Below are positions 1 through 9,146 of a stretch of 64,000 bases of DNA, in pieces. The translations under genes and the position numbers were made by a program. The notes under the pieces are model-generated. The model was not told the origin of the DNA. It made no database searches and saw only the letters and a program-made list of their open reading frames with translations. The DNA comes from DATMRS01 sp035566015. Lineage in GTDB: Bacteria > Pseudomonadota > Alphaproteobacteria > Sphingomonadales > Sphingomonadaceae. The stretch covers positions 62,001 through 126,000 of the forward strand of contig DATMRS010000006.1 in the NCBI GenBank assembly GCA_035566015.1, given 5' to 3'. Within the stretch, counting starts at the first letter, position 1. Each line of letters starts with the position of its first letter.

Positions 1-1
1 C

Positions 2-1222
2 GCCACGTCCGATTTCTTTTCGGGCAAGCAGGACTTTCCCGGCGGGCAGGGTTCGGTCGAATGGGCGGTGGCGTGGCCGCTCTGGTCGGACGGGTCGTAC
101 AGCTATTATTGCAACACGGTTCCGACGCCCGACGGCGGCACGCATGAGGCGGGCCTGCGCAACGCGCTGGTGCGCGGGCTGCGCGCCTTCGCCGACCTTG
201 TCGGCCAGAAAAAGGGCAAGGACCTCTCCGCCGAGGACGTGATGACCGGCGCCGAGTTGATGCTGTCGGTCTTCATCCGCGATCCCCAGTTCCAGAGCCA
301 GACCAAGGATCGGCTCACCTCGCCCGATGCGACCCGTCTCGTCGAAAACGCCGTTCGCGATCATTTCGACAATTTCCTCGCCGACAATATGGAACGGGGC
401 CGCGCGCTGCTAGGCTATGTGCTCGATCGGATGGACGAGCGCCTGCGCCGCAAGGCCGAGCGCGACGTCAAGCGCAAAACGGCTACCTCCGCGCGCCGGC
501 TGCGCCTGCCGGGCAAGTTAACCGACTGCGCGAACGATGCGGCGGAAGGTACTGAAATTTTTATCGTCGAGGGCGATTCCGCGGGTGGGTCGGCCAAGCA
601 GGCGCGCGATCGCAAGACGCAGGCCATTCTGCCCATCCGCGGCAAGATATTGAATGTCGCCTCGGCCAACAGCGCCAAGATCCTCGCCAATCAGGAGATC
701 GCCGATCTGATCCAGGCGCTGGGTTGCGGCACGCGCGAACGCTGCCGGCCCGAAAATCTGCGCTACGAACGCATCGTCATCATGACCGACGCCGATGTCG
801 ATGGCGCGCATATCGCGACTTTGCTGATGACCTTCTTCTTCCAGGAGATGCCCGACCTTGTCCGTCAGGGGCATCTCTATCTGGCGCAGCCGCCGCTTTA
901 CCGCCTCGTTTCGGGCGCCAAATCGGCCTATGCGCGCGACGACGCGCATCGCGCCGAACTGGAGCGGAACGAGTTTCGTGGCAAGAAGGTCGAGGTGTCG
1001 CGCTTCAAGGGCTTGGGCGAGATGAACCATGCCCAGCTACGCGAAACGACGATGGACCCCAGGACACGCAGTCTCATCCGCATCACTCTTCCCAACGAAT
1101 ATGAAGAGCGGGCGAGCATCCGCGATCTCGTCGATCGGCTGATGGGGAAGAATCCCGAGCATCGCTTCGCTTTCATCCAGGCGAATGCGTCGCAGCTTGA
1201 TGAAGAAGCGATAGACGCCTGA
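2..1222 (+). CDS. parE: DNA topoisomerase IV subunit B (ParE), C-terminal part
   Basis: This is the ATPase/TOPRIM subunit of topoisomerase IV, which unlinks replicated chromosomes together with ParC. The reading frame is open from base 2, so the start and the N-terminal GHKL ATPase region lie left of the window. Visible parts are the transducer end (QTKDRL near base 300), the TOPRIM motif EGDSAGGSAKQARDR near base 570 and the metal-binding MTDADVDGAHI near base 785. The C-terminal zinc-less tail ends in EEAIDA. ParE is preferred to GyrB because the TOPRIM domain lacks the long GyrB insert, but the missing half prevents certainty. Confidence 0.93.
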   Translation, partial: ATSDFFSGKQDFPGGQGSVEWAVAWPLWSDGSYSYYCNTVPTPDGGTHEAGLRNALVRGLRAFADLVGQKKGKDLSAEDVMTGAELMLSVFIRDPQFQSQTKDRLTSPDATRLVENAVRDHFDNFLADNMERGRALLGYVLDRMDERLRRKAERDVKRKTATSARRLRLPGKLTDCANDAAEGTEIFIVEGDSAGGSAKQARDRKTQAILPIRGKILNVASANSAKILANQEIADLIQALGCGTRERCRPENLRYERIVIMTDADVDGAHIATLLMTFFFQEMPDLVRQGHLYLAQPPLYRLVSGAKSAYARDDAHRAELERNEFRGKKVEVSRFKGLGEMNHAQLRETTMDPRTRSLIRITLPNEYEERASIRDLVDRLMGKNPEHRFAFIQANASQLDEEAIDA

Positions 1223-1259
1223 AATTTGTATATATATACCACACTAGTAGGACGGTAAA

Positions 1260-1664
1260 TTGAGTCAAACTCAGAGCCCGATCGTCAAAGCGATGCGGCG
1301 CGGCGTGCGCCTTCGCTGCCCTCGGTGCGGCCGGGGGGCGTTGCTGCATCGCTATATTAAGGTGGTGACGCCCTGCCCGTCCTGCGGCGAGGATAATGGC
1401 CGGCACCGCGTCGACGATGCCGCGCCTTATTTCACGATCCTGCTCGTCGGCCATTTCGTGATCGCGCCGATGCTAGCGGTCCAATATCTTTGGGACGCGC
1501 CAATGACACTGGTGCTAGGCGTCGCGATTCCGGTCGTGGGCCTCATTACGCTTGCCGGCCTTCCCTTCGTCAAGGGCAGCCTGCTCGGCGTCCTGTCCGC
1601 GCTCGACCGCCGCGCCCGCGCGGAGGCGACGATCAGCTCGTCAGTGCCGCCACCAGCGCCCTGA
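1260..1664 (+). CDS. DUF983 family small membrane protein
   Basis: A 134-residue protein of the DUF983 family, common in alphaproteobacteria, with no established biochemical role. A CPRCG...CPSCG pair near the N-terminus suggests a small zinc-ribbon-like knuckle. Two hydrophobic segments follow (about residues 58-78 and 82-105). The chosen start is TTG 37 bp after parE; an in-frame ATG lies 11 codons further in and is a fair alternative. The 3' end overlaps the 3' end of the convergent LysR gene by 32 bp. Family assignment rests on the conserved RCPRCG and DDAAPYFTI motifs. Confidence 0.85.
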   Translation: MSQTQSPIVKAMRRGVRLRCPRCGRGALLHRYIKVVTPCPSCGEDNGRHRVDDAAPYFTILLVGHFVIAPMLAVQYLWDAPMTLVLGVAIPVVGLITLAGLPFVKGSLLGVLSALDRRARAEATISSSVPPPAP

Positions 1665-2424
1665 CCTTCTTCTGCCGCCACTGCGGCAAAGGCGCGATCA
1701 ACCAGTAAGCGAGCGTACCCGGCATGGGATCGCCGAAAGTCCGGACGCGCCCGGCACCGATGTCCTCCTGCGCAAGCAGCGCCGGCACGCAGGCGCGGCC
1801 GAAGCCGGCGGCGGCGGCCTCGATCGCCAGCCCCGCATCGGCCACCGACAGTACCGCGCCGGTCCCCTCTTCCTGTGGACAACCCGGCCAGCCGATCGGA
1901 ACGCTCGCGCCGTCCTCCCTGCCGACGGTGACATAACCTGCGACGTCGAGCGCGATGCCCTCATATTCGCCCGCGCTATCACCGAGACGCACGGCAAGGT
2001 CGAGATTGGCCTGCGTGAAATCGAGTTCCTCGTCGGCCGCGAGCAGGACGAAGCGCAATTCGGGGTCGCGCCGCCCGTAAGCGGCGAGCCGCGCCGCCAG
2101 CCATTTGGCGGTGAAATCGCGCGGCGCGGCGATCGTCAACGTCTTGGAGGACTGGCCGGCCTGCATCGCACGCACCGCCTCCTCGAACTGCAGGAAGCCC
2201 GCGCGCAACGCATCGAGCCCCGCCTCGCCCTCGGGCGTCAACTCCAGCCCCCGCGCGGTGCGCCGGAAGAGCACGACGCCCAGCGTATCCTCAAGCGCGC
2301 GGATCTGCTGCCCTACCGCCGCCGGCGTCACCGCCAGTTCGTCCGCCGCGCGCGTGAAGGAGAGGTGCCGCGCCGCCGCGTCGAGCACGCGCAGGCCGTT
2401 CAACGGCAAATGGGTCCGTTTCAT
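1633..2424 (-). CDS. LysR-family transcriptional regulator (GcvA-like)
   Basis: A 263-residue LysR regulator. The N-terminal winged helix-turn-helix spans about residues 6-65, with the typical SFTRAADELAVTPAAVGQQI recognition segment. The rest is a periplasmic-binding-protein-like effector domain, somewhat shorter than the usual 290-300 residues. The start resembles the GcvA/AmpR subgroup (PLNGLRVLDAAARHLSF). It lies 13 bp downstream of apaG on the same strand, so it may be read through from the metZ-apaG transcript. No divergent partner gene exists, so its target is not evident. The GGGGCGG upstream of the ATG is an acceptable ribosome binding site. Confidence 0.9.
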   Translation of the reverse strand: MKRTHLPLNGLRVLDAAARHLSFTRAADELAVTPAAVGQQIRALEDTLGVVLFRRTARGLELTPEGEAGLDALRAGFLQFEEAVRAMQAGQSSKTLTIAAPRDFTAKWLAARLAAYGRRDPELRFVLLAADEELDFTQANLDLAVRLGDSAGEYEGIALDVAGYVTVGREDGASVPIGWPGCPQEEGTGAVLSVADAGLAIEAAAAGFGRACVPALLAQEDIGAGRVRTFGDPMPGTLAYWLIAPLPQWRQKKVRALVAALTS

Positions 2425-2437
2425 GCCCCGCCCCTTT

Positions 2438-2836
2438 CTATCGCGTCACTGCCGGCCCGATCAGCGGGAAGCGCGGGATCGTCGCTTCGAAGCTCGACCC
2501 GTCCTCGCAGACCATATGGTAGCTGCCCTCCATCGCCCCGGTCGGCGTATTGAGCGGGCAGCCCGAGACATAGTCATAGCTCTGCCCCGGCTCGATCACC
2601 GGCTGTTCGCCGACCACGCCCTCGCCGCGCACTTCCTGCCGGCCGCCGCGCCCGTCGATGATCGACCAATAGCGATCGATGAGCTGCACCGCCCCGTCGC
2701 CGTCATTCTCGATGCGGATATGATAGGCCCAGAACCAGCGCCCCTTGGCGGGATCGGACTGCTCGGCCAAGAAGCTGACCGACACCCGGACCGTCACGTC
2801 CCGCGTCACCGCCATATGGGGGAAAAGCGCCTTCAT
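2438..2836 (-). CDS. apaG: ApaG protein (Co2+/Mg2+ efflux-associated, DUF525)
   Basis: A 132-residue ApaG protein, a single FN3-like beta-sandwich. Diagnostic stretches are FWAYHIRIEN, DRYWSIIDG, VEP-like IEPGQSYDYVSGCPL and GSMEGSY-like GAMEGSYHM. ApaG proteins have been linked to divalent metal tolerance in Salmonella and to diadenosine tetraphosphate metabolism by operon context in enterics, but the biochemical function is unresolved. It lies 27 bp after metZ, an arrangement common in alphaproteobacteria, and is probably co-transcribed with it. Confidence 0.93.
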   Translation of the reverse strand: MKALFPHMAVTRDVTVRVSVSFLAEQSDPAKGRWFWAYHIRIENDGDGAVQLIDRYWSIIDGRGGRQEVRGEGVVGEQPVIEPGQSYDYVSGCPLNTPTGAMEGSYHMVCEDGSSFEATIPRFPLIGPAVTR

Positions 2837-2863
2837 GCGCCGCGTCCTCTCACCAAATTCGCA

Positions 2864-4072
2864 TCACAGGCCGACGGCCTTCAGCGCCTGGTCGAAATCC
2901 TCGATCAGATCGTCGGGGTCTTCAAGGCCGACGTTCAGCCGCAGCATGCCCTCGCTTATGCCCATCTCGGCACGCACCTCGGGGCTGAGGCCCGCATGGG
3001 TGGTCGAAGCCGGATGCGTCATCAGCGAACGGGTATCGCCGATATTGTTCGAGATATCGACGATCTGAAGCGCATCGAGCAACCCGTGCGCCTGCGCCCG
3101 CCCGCCGTCGAGATGGAGCGAGAGGATCGTGCCGCCCGCCTTCATCTGCTTCTGCGCAAGCGCATATTGCGGATGGCTTGGCAGGCCCGGATAGAGCAGG
3201 CGCGGTACGCGCGTTTCGAGGAAACTCGCCACCTTCAGCGCATTCTCGCTCTGCCGCGTGAGGCGCAGTTCCAGCGTCTCAAGCCCTTTCAACACCACCC
3301 AGGCGTTGAACGCGGACAATGTCGGCCCGGTATTGCGCGTGAAGGGCAACAAGGTCTTGAGGACGAAATCCTCGGTCCCGCAGACCGCGCCGGCAAGGAC
3401 GCGTCCCTGCCCGTCCATCATCTTGGTAGCCGAATAGGCGACCACGTCGGCGCCATAATCCATCGGCCGCTGGAGGAGCGGCGTCGCGAAGGCATTGTCG
3501 ACGACGGTAACGACGCCCGCTTCCTTCGCGATCCGGCAGACCGCCTCCAGATCGACGATGTCGAGCGTGGGGTTAGCCGGCGTCTCGAAGAAGAACAGCT
3601 TCGTCTCGGGCCGGATCGCCGCCTTCCACGCCTCATTGTCGCAGCCGTCCACGATCGTCGAGCTCACGCCGAAGCGAGGCAGCAGCGTATCGGTGAGCCA
3701 GCGGCAAGAGCCGAACAGCGCCCGGCCGGCGACGACATGATCGCCCGCCTTCACCTGGCAGAGCAGAGCCGCCGTCATCGCCGCCATGCCCGAAGCCATG
3801 CAGCGCGCCGACTCAGAGCCCTCCATCAGCGCGATCCGCTGTTCCAGCATTTCGACGCTGGGATTTTGCAGCCGCGAATAGGTCATTCCCTTCTGTTCGC
3901 CCGCGAAGCGCGCAGCGGCATCGGCGGCGCAATCATAGGCGTAGCCGGAGGTAAGATAGATCGCCTCGCTCGTCTCGCCAAAGGGCGAGCGCGCGATGCC
4001 GCCCCTGATCGCCTGGGTTGCGGGGCGCCATTTGGAGGTGACGTTACGGTCTTGTCCGGTGAGTTTTTTCAT
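2864..4072 (-). CDS. metZ: O-succinylhomoserine sulfhydrylase
   Basis: A 402-residue PLP enzyme of the Cys/Met metabolism family. It is expected to make homocysteine directly from O-succinylhomoserine and sulfide in methionine biosynthesis. The PLP-binding lysine is in YSATKMMDGQGRV, with the upstream SGMAAMT phosphate-binding loop and the DNAFATPLLQRP motif. The N-terminus RPATQAIRGG is characteristic of MetZ rather than MetB or MetC. The ATG start follows leuB by 45 bp on the same strand, with apaG next. Confidence 0.92.
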   Translation of the reverse strand: MKKLTGQDRNVTSKWRPATQAIRGGIARSPFGETSEAIYLTSGYAYDCAADAAARFAGEQKGMTYSRLQNPSVEMLEQRIALMEGSESARCMASGMAAMTAALLCQVKAGDHVVAGRALFGSCRWLTDTLLPRFGVSSTIVDGCDNEAWKAAIRPETKLFFFETPANPTLDIVDLEAVCRIAKEAGVVTVVDNAFATPLLQRPMDYGADVVAYSATKMMDGQGRVLAGAVCGTEDFVLKTLLPFTRNTGPTLSAFNAWVVLKGLETLELRLTRQSENALKVASFLETRVPRLLYPGLPSHPQYALAQKQMKAGGTILSLHLDGGRAQAHGLLDALQIVDISNNIGDTRSLMTHPASTTHAGLSPEVRAEMGISEGMLRLNVGLEDPDDLIEDFDQALKAVGL

Positions 4073-4117
4073 GCCCGTTGCTTTGCAGCGCGAAAGCGAT
4101 CCTCGTCAATGCGCCTG

Positions 4118-5164
4118 TCAGAGCGCGGCCAGCACTGCGTCGCCCATCGCCGAAGTCGTCGCCGTTCCACCGAGATCGGCCGAGCGCGCGCCCGATGCCA
4201 GTGCCGCTGCCACGGCGCGTTCGATCCTGTCGGCCTCGTCCGCCCGCGCGAGCGAGTAGCGCAGCATCATCGCGGCGGAGAGGATGGTCGCGAGCGGGTT
4301 CGCCTTGCCCTGCCCGGCAATGTCGGGCGCGGAGCCATGGATCGGCTCGTACAGCCCTTTGGCCTTGGCATCGAGCGAGGCGGAGGGTAACATGCCGATT
4401 GACCCGGCGCACATCGACGCCTGATCGGAAAGAATATCGCCGAACAGATTGCCCGTGACGATCACGTCGAACTGGCCCGGATCACGCACAAGCTGCATCG
4501 CGGCATTGTCGACATACATGTGGGTGAGCGCGACGTCGGGATAGTCGGCCGACACCTCGATCACCACATCGCGCCAGAGTTGCGACGTCTCCAGCACGTT
4601 CGCCTTGTCGACAGAGCACAGCTTGCCCCGCCGGGCGCGCGCCGTTTCGAAGCCGGTATGCGCGATGCGAGCGATCTCGGCCTCGTCATAGCGCATCGTG
4701 TCATAGCCTTCGCGCAGCCCCTCCGCCGTCGTGCGGATGCCGCGCGGCGTCCCGAAATAGACGTCGCCGGTCAGCTCGCGGATAATCATCAGATCGATTT
4801 CGCGCGCCACCTCGGGCCGCAGCGCGGACGCATCGACCAGTTCGGGGAACAGCTTCGCCGGGCGCAGATTCGCGAACAGGCCGAGGTTTTTCCGCAAACC
4901 AAGGATCGCCTGCTCCGGCCGCAGCGCGCGTTCCAGCGCGTCACAATCGGGATCGCCGACCGCGCCGAACAGGATCGCGTCCGCGCGCCGCGCGAGGTCG
5001 AGCGTGGCGGGCGGCAGCGGATGGCCCGCGCTTTTATAGGCCGCGCCGCCGACCGGCGCCTCCTCGAACGTCAGCGTATCGCCGCATACCGCGCGGAGCA
5101 CCCGCACCGCCTGTTCGGTGACTTCTGGCCCGATCCCATCCCCCGGCAGCAGCGCAATCAGCAT
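4118..5164 (-). CDS. leuB: 3-isopropylmalate dehydrogenase
   Basis: A 348-residue decarboxylating dehydrogenase that oxidises 3-isopropylmalate to 2-ketoisocaproate in leucine synthesis. The N-terminal LPGDGIGPEV, RELTGDVYFG with the active-site tyrosine, DKANVLETS with the catalytic lysine, and GNLFGDILSDQAS metal-binding motifs are all present. The C-terminal GSAPDIAGQGKANP loop matches the NAD-binding region of IPMDH. Length is normal for the family. It sits between recO (73 bp upstream) and metZ on one strand. No leuCD is visible in the window. Confidence 0.95.
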   Translation of the reverse strand: MLIALLPGDGIGPEVTEQAVRVLRAVCGDTLTFEEAPVGGAAYKSAGHPLPPATLDLARRADAILFGAVGDPDCDALERALRPEQAILGLRKNLGLFANLRPAKLFPELVDASALRPEVAREIDLMIIRELTGDVYFGTPRGIRTTAEGLREGYDTMRYDEAEIARIAHTGFETARARRGKLCSVDKANVLETSQLWRDVVIEVSADYPDVALTHMYVDNAAMQLVRDPGQFDVIVTGNLFGDILSDQASMCAGSIGMLPSASLDAKAKGLYEPIHGSAPDIAGQGKANPLATILSAAMMLRYSLARADEADRIERAVAAALASGARSADLGGTATTSAMGDAVLAAL

Positions 5165-5237
5165 CCCGTCATCCTTTGCAAGAAATCGCGGCAGGCCATG
5201 CCGCCTCCCGCGTCCACGCGCAACCCTGCGCGGGGCG

Positions 5238-5969
5238 CTACGCCAGAACCCGCCGGATCCGTTCGGTCAGCCGCTCACGCGCGGGCAATATCGCGGCGCG
5301 CCGCTCCGTCAGCAGATCGCGCGCAAGGAAATGGCCGGTAAGCCGCAGCCCGGCGACGATCTCGTCCCAGTCCGCCTCCCCGCCCCCGACAAGGAAGGGC
5401 GGCAGCGGCAGCAGCCGCGCCTGATGCCCCTGTCCCGCCGCCCGGCTGACCGCGCCGCCGCTGCGCGGGCTGACATAAACAAGGTCGTCGCGCGCGCCGG
5501 TCGCCACGCAGGCGGAGAGATCGAGGCCGAAGCCCATGTCCGCCAGCAGCAGCAGTTCGTACCGGACCAGCGCGGTCGCCCATCCGCGCGCGGCGGGCGC
5601 GGCCTCGATCGCGGCCAGCACCCCGTCCAGCGCGTCATGGAGGCGGCGATAGGGATGCCCCTCGGGCAGCGCGGTCGCGGTCAGCGCCGTCACCCAGTCG
5701 ACCGCGGCGGCGGCGAGCGGCTCGGCAAGCAGAGGCGCGCGACTGTGGATCAGCTCGACGGTCAGCGTCGCCAGTTGCTCCTCGGTCCGCGCGCGAAGCT
5801 CGGCCTGCACGACATTGCCGGGCAGCAATATCGGGCGTAGCCGCCGCGACCGACCGCCGCGCACGAAGCCCGCTTGCAGGCCGTCCCCCGGCGTCATCAG
5901 CCGCGCGATCGCGCCATGCTCGCCATGGCCGCGCACCGCGCAGACGATCGCCCGTGTCGTGATATGCAT
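5238..5969 (-). CDS. recO: DNA repair protein RecO
   Basis: A 243-residue RecO. It loads RecA onto SSB-coated DNA with RecR in the RecFOR route. The N-terminal OB fold starts with AIVCAVRGHGEHGAIARLMT and the helical C-terminal part carries the alphaproteobacterial signature ELLLLADMGFGLDLSACVAT. The usual zinc-finger cysteines of some RecO proteins are reduced here to the single Cys in that segment, as is normal for this class. The ATG start is followed by a stop 73 bp before leuB. Confidence 0.92.
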   Translation of the reverse strand: MHITTRAIVCAVRGHGEHGAIARLMTPGDGLQAGFVRGGRSRRLRPILLPGNVVQAELRARTEEQLATLTVELIHSRAPLLAEPLAAAAVDWVTALTATALPEGHPYRRLHDALDGVLAAIEAAPAARGWATALVRYELLLLADMGFGLDLSACVATGARDDLVYVSPRSGGAVSRAAGQGHQARLLPLPPFLVGGGEADWDEIVAGLRLTGHFLARDLLTERRAAILPARERLTERIRRVLA

Positions 5970-6119
5970 CCGCCCTAATTAGCAGTTCAGAGATCGCGGT
6001 TCAGTCGCAATCTACGAGTATCATTGATGAAGCAAGAGAAGGGGTTAGCAATTTCAGGGTGCGGTTCGCCCGCAATCATGGTTTTTCGGCATGGGCCGGC
6101 GGCGGCCGGCCATCCGCCG

Positions 6120-7028
6120 TTATCGGTGCGGGAGCGGAATGCAGTCGAAACCGCCTGCCGCAGCCGCCGCGCAGAGCTTGAGCGCACCGGCGCGATCGTC
6201 GGCCGCGCCGAGTTGTACGCGGATGAGGTTAGGCCGCCCCGGCACCGGCTCATAATGCGGCGAATAAGCCGCGAGGCTTGGCGCGCGCTGCTGCGCCTGT
6301 TTCCAGGCGGCCTTCGCGGCGTCCTTGCCGGTAAAGGCGCCGATCTGGATATGCCAGCTCTCGCCGGTCGGCGTCGGGCTGGCGAGCGCGGCCTGCTCCG
6401 CCTTCTCCGGCGCGGCAGGCACGGCATGGGGATTCGCCCGCCACGCCGCGAGATCATGGCGATACCGGTCATAGGCGCCATAGAAAGCGAGGATCGGGGC
6501 TTCCAGCCGCTGCAAGGCGTCGGGCGCATAGTCCGGCAGGTCGGCGGGCTTCACCTCCACGATCCGCGCCGCCTCCTCCCCGGCGACGCGGCAGAAAACG
6601 GCCTGTGCCGGCGGCTGTGCGAAGAAATTGTAAAGCTGCGTCATATGCCGGTCGAGCGCCGTCGCGCCGCCTTCCTGTCCCGCCCTTTCCTCACGATAGG
6701 CGGCGGCGAGTACGCTTTTGCGCTGCTTCAGGAATGCATTGTAGTTTTTAAGGAGCACCGGATCGTCGCGGCAGGCGAGCGCGGCGACATTGAGCGCGGA
6801 ACGGACGTGCCACAACGCCTCCTGCCCATCGACGCCGCTGTTGATCGTCGTGAAGCGGCCGTCCGCACCCGGCTCGGGCACTGCCAGGCCGGACGCCGCC
6901 CCCGCCGGCGGCCGGGGCTCGGGCACCGCGACGGGCGGCGGTGTCGTGACGGAAGGCTTTTTCGTGTGGCGCGTGCATCCCGCCAGCACCACCAGCAGCA
7001 GCATCCCCCAGACACATCCGCCCCGCAT
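6120..7028 (-). CDS. SPOR domain lipoprotein
   Basis: A 302-residue putative outer-envelope lipoprotein. Residues 1-18 form a lipoprotein signal with lipobox LAGC (Cys18), followed by a proline-rich linker. The middle is an alpha-helical domain of unknown role, and the C-terminal ~75 residues are a SPOR domain (WHIQIGAFTGKDAAKAAWKQ). SPOR domains bind denuded septal peptidoglycan, so a role at the division site or in cell-wall maintenance is likely. It lies 96 bp downstream of uvrC and 150 bp upstream of recO on the same strand. The lysozyme-inhibitor-like middle part is not recognised. Confidence 0.82.
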   Translation of the reverse strand: MRGGCVWGMLLLVVLAGCTRHTKKPSVTTPPPVAVPEPRPPAGAASGLAVPEPGADGRFTTINSGVDGQEALWHVRSALNVAALACRDDPVLLKNYNAFLKQRKSVLAAAYREERAGQEGGATALDRHMTQLYNFFAQPPAQAVFCRVAGEEAARIVEVKPADLPDYAPDALQRLEAPILAFYGAYDRYRHDLAAWRANPHAVPAAPEKAEQAALASPTPTGESWHIQIGAFTGKDAAKAAWKQAQQRAPSLAAYSPHYEPVPGRPNLIRVQLGAADDRAGALKLCAAAAAGGFDCIPLPHR

Positions 7029-7124
7029 CGCTTCGCTCCCTTTTCAGGCTCTTGTCAGGCCGATCGGCGCGGCGCGGTAAACAGGGCCGCGCCTGCCCGT
7101 GTGCAAAGCGCGGCGATGCGATGA

Positions 7125-9047
7125 TTACGCTTGGGGATGAAAATGATCGTACAGGACGCGCGCCATCGCTTTCGAGACGCCGGGCGCACGCTCAAGGTCT
7201 TCCAGCGCCGCGCCGCGTACCGCCCGCGCCGTACCGAAGTGCATCAGCAGCGCCTTTTTGCGCGCCGGGCCGATGCCGGGCACCTCGTCGAGCGGGCTTT
7301 TCGTGAACGCCTTCGCCCGCTTCGCACGATGCGCGCCGATCGCGAAGCGGTGCGCCTCATCGCGCAGCCGCTGGAGATAGAAGAGTGTCGGCGAATTGAG
7401 CGGCAGCATCGATTCGCGGCCATCGGGCAGGTGGAAATGCTCGCGCCCCGCATTGCGGTCCGGCCCCTTGGAAATGCCGACCACCGGCACATCATGGACG
7501 CCCATCTCCTCCAGCACGCCGCACACCGCCGAAACCTGCCCCTTGCCGCCGTCGATCAGCAGCAGATCGGGCCACTCCCCACCGCGCCGCTCTGGGTCCT
7601 CTTTCTCCAGCCGCGCGAAGCGGCGTTCGAGCACTTCGCGCATCATCGCAAAATCGTCGCCCGGCGTGGTTCCCGCGCGCTTGATATTGAACTTGCGATA
7701 GGCGTTCTTGCGAAAGCCCTCGGGGCCGGCGACGATCATCCCGCCGACCATGTTGGTGCCCATCACATGGCTGTTGTCATAGACCTCAATGCGGTTCGGC
7801 GGCGCCTCCAGCTCAAACAATTCCGCCATTTCGCGCAATATCTTGCCTTGCGTGGTCGATTCCGCGAGGCGCCGGTCGAGCGCCTCGACGGCGTTGCGCT
7901 GCGCTTGCGCCAGCAGTTTGCGCTGCTCGCCGCGCTGGGGAACCTTCAGCGTCACCTTGCGTCCTGCGCGCTCGGCCAGCGCCTCCTCGATCAGCTCGGT
8001 TTCGGGCAGCGCACGATCGAGCAGCACCAGCTTTGCCGGCGGCACTTCCTCATAGAATTGGGTGAGAAAGCTGGCGAGCACCTCCTCCTCGGCAATCTCG
8101 GCTGTATGGGCGGGGAAGAAGCTGCGATGGCCCCAATTTTGCCCCCCCCGAATGAAGAAGGCCTGGATGCCCACCGTGCCCGCCTTGCTCGCCAGCGCGA
8201 AAACGTCCGCGTCGGCTATGCCCTCGGCGTTGATCGCCTGCGCCCCTTGGATGAAGGTGAGCGCGCGCAGCCGGTCGCGATAGACCGCCGCCTGCTCAAA
8301 ATCCATGGCGTCGGACGCGGCCGTCATCGCCTCGGCGAGCTTCTTCTGCACCTGCGTCGACTTGCCGGCAAGGAACGCCTTGGCGTCGGCCACCAACTCA
8401 CCATAAGCCGCTTCGTCGATACGCCCCACGCACGGCGCCGAGCAGCGCTTGATCTGGTAAAGCAGGCAGGGGCGCGCGCGATTGGCGAAGAAGCTGTCGG
8501 TGCACGAGCGCAGCAGGAAGAGCTTCTGGAGCGCGTTCAGTGTCCGCGTCACCGATCCTGCGCTGGCGAACGGCCCGTAATAGCTGCCATTCGCACGCCG
8601 CGCGCCGCGATGTTTCTGGATGCGCGCGAAGGGATGATCCTCGCGCAGCAGGATGAAGGGGAAGCTCTTATCGTCGCGCAGCAGCACATTATAGGGCGGG
8701 CGAAAGCGCTTGATGAGCTGCGCTTCGAGGAGCAGCGCCTCCGCCTCGGTGTTGGTGGTGACGATGGTCATGCCATGCGTCTGCGCCACCATGCGCTGAA
8801 GACGCTTGGGCAGCCGCGACACCTGCGTGTAGTTCGTGACGCGCGCCCGCAACGCGCGCGCCTTGCCGACATAGAGCACCTCCCCGCGCGCATCGGTCAT
8901 CCGATAGACACCGGGCCGCGCAGGCAATGTTTTCAAGACGTTGCGAATCGCCGCTACACCGCGTTCGAGGTCCGGCGCGTCTGTGCCGCGAACCGTGTAG
9001 ACGGACTTTTCTTCGTTGAAGCGATCGGTGGCGGGGGTGTCGGTCAC
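7125..9047 (-). CDS. uvrC: UvrABC system protein C
   Basis: A 640-residue excinuclease subunit that makes both incisions in nucleotide excision repair. The GIY-YIG nuclease domain spans about residues 40-120 (PGVYRMTDARGEVLYVGKA). A UVR helix-pair for UvrB binding is near residues 230-265, the RNase H-like 5' incision domain covers 400-560 (EVYDNSHVMGTNMVGGMIV, DLLLIDGGKGQ), and two helix-hairpin-helix motifs end the protein (VPGIGPARKKALL). The start is GTG. The protein has about 35 residues before the nuclease domain, common in sphingomonads. Confidence 0.96.
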   Translation of the reverse strand: MTDTPATDRFNEEKSVYTVRGTDAPDLERGVAAIRNVLKTLPARPGVYRMTDARGEVLYVGKARALRARVTNYTQVSRLPKRLQRMVAQTHGMTIVTTNTEAEALLLEAQLIKRFRPPYNVLLRDDKSFPFILLREDHPFARIQKHRGARRANGSYYGPFASAGSVTRTLNALQKLFLLRSCTDSFFANRARPCLLYQIKRCSAPCVGRIDEAAYGELVADAKAFLAGKSTQVQKKLAEAMTAASDAMDFEQAAVYRDRLRALTFIQGAQAINAEGIADADVFALASKAGTVGIQAFFIRGGQNWGHRSFFPAHTAEIAEEEVLASFLTQFYEEVPPAKLVLLDRALPETELIEEALAERAGRKVTLKVPQRGEQRKLLAQAQRNAVEALDRRLAESTTQGKILREMAELFELEAPPNRIEVYDNSHVMGTNMVGGMIVAGPEGFRKNAYRKFNIKRAGTTPGDDFAMMREVLERRFARLEKEDPERRGGEWPDLLLIDGGKGQVSAVCGVLEEMGVHDVPVVGISKGPDRNAGREHFHLPDGRESMLPLNSPTLFYLQRLRDEAHRFAIGAHRAKRAKAFTKSPLDEVPGIGPARKKALLMHFGTARAVRGAALEDLERAPGVSKAMARVLYDHFHPQA

Positions 9048-9101
9048 GAAGGGGATTTAGGCGTTACGATCGGCCAGCGCCAGCGGTCCCAAGCCGGACA
9101 C

Positions 9102-9135
9102 AAAAAGGCCGGGGACAAATATACCGCCCCGGCCT
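9102..9135 (-). terminator. Rho-independent terminator after the atp F0 operon
   Basis: On the minus strand a 9-bp stem AGGCCGGGG / CCCCGGCCT with a 12-nt loop is followed directly by TTTTT. It lies 12 bp after the atpF stop codon and before the uvrC start, so it separates the ATP synthase transcript from uvrC. Confidence 0.88.
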
Positions 9136-9146
9136 CTCACATGATG

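Noticed and set aside
2105..4390. 761-codon open frame on the plus strand opposite apaG, metZ and leuB
   Set aside because: Antisense shadow of real genes in high-GC DNA; the residue composition is Arg/His-rich with no domain and the minus-strand proteins are clear families.
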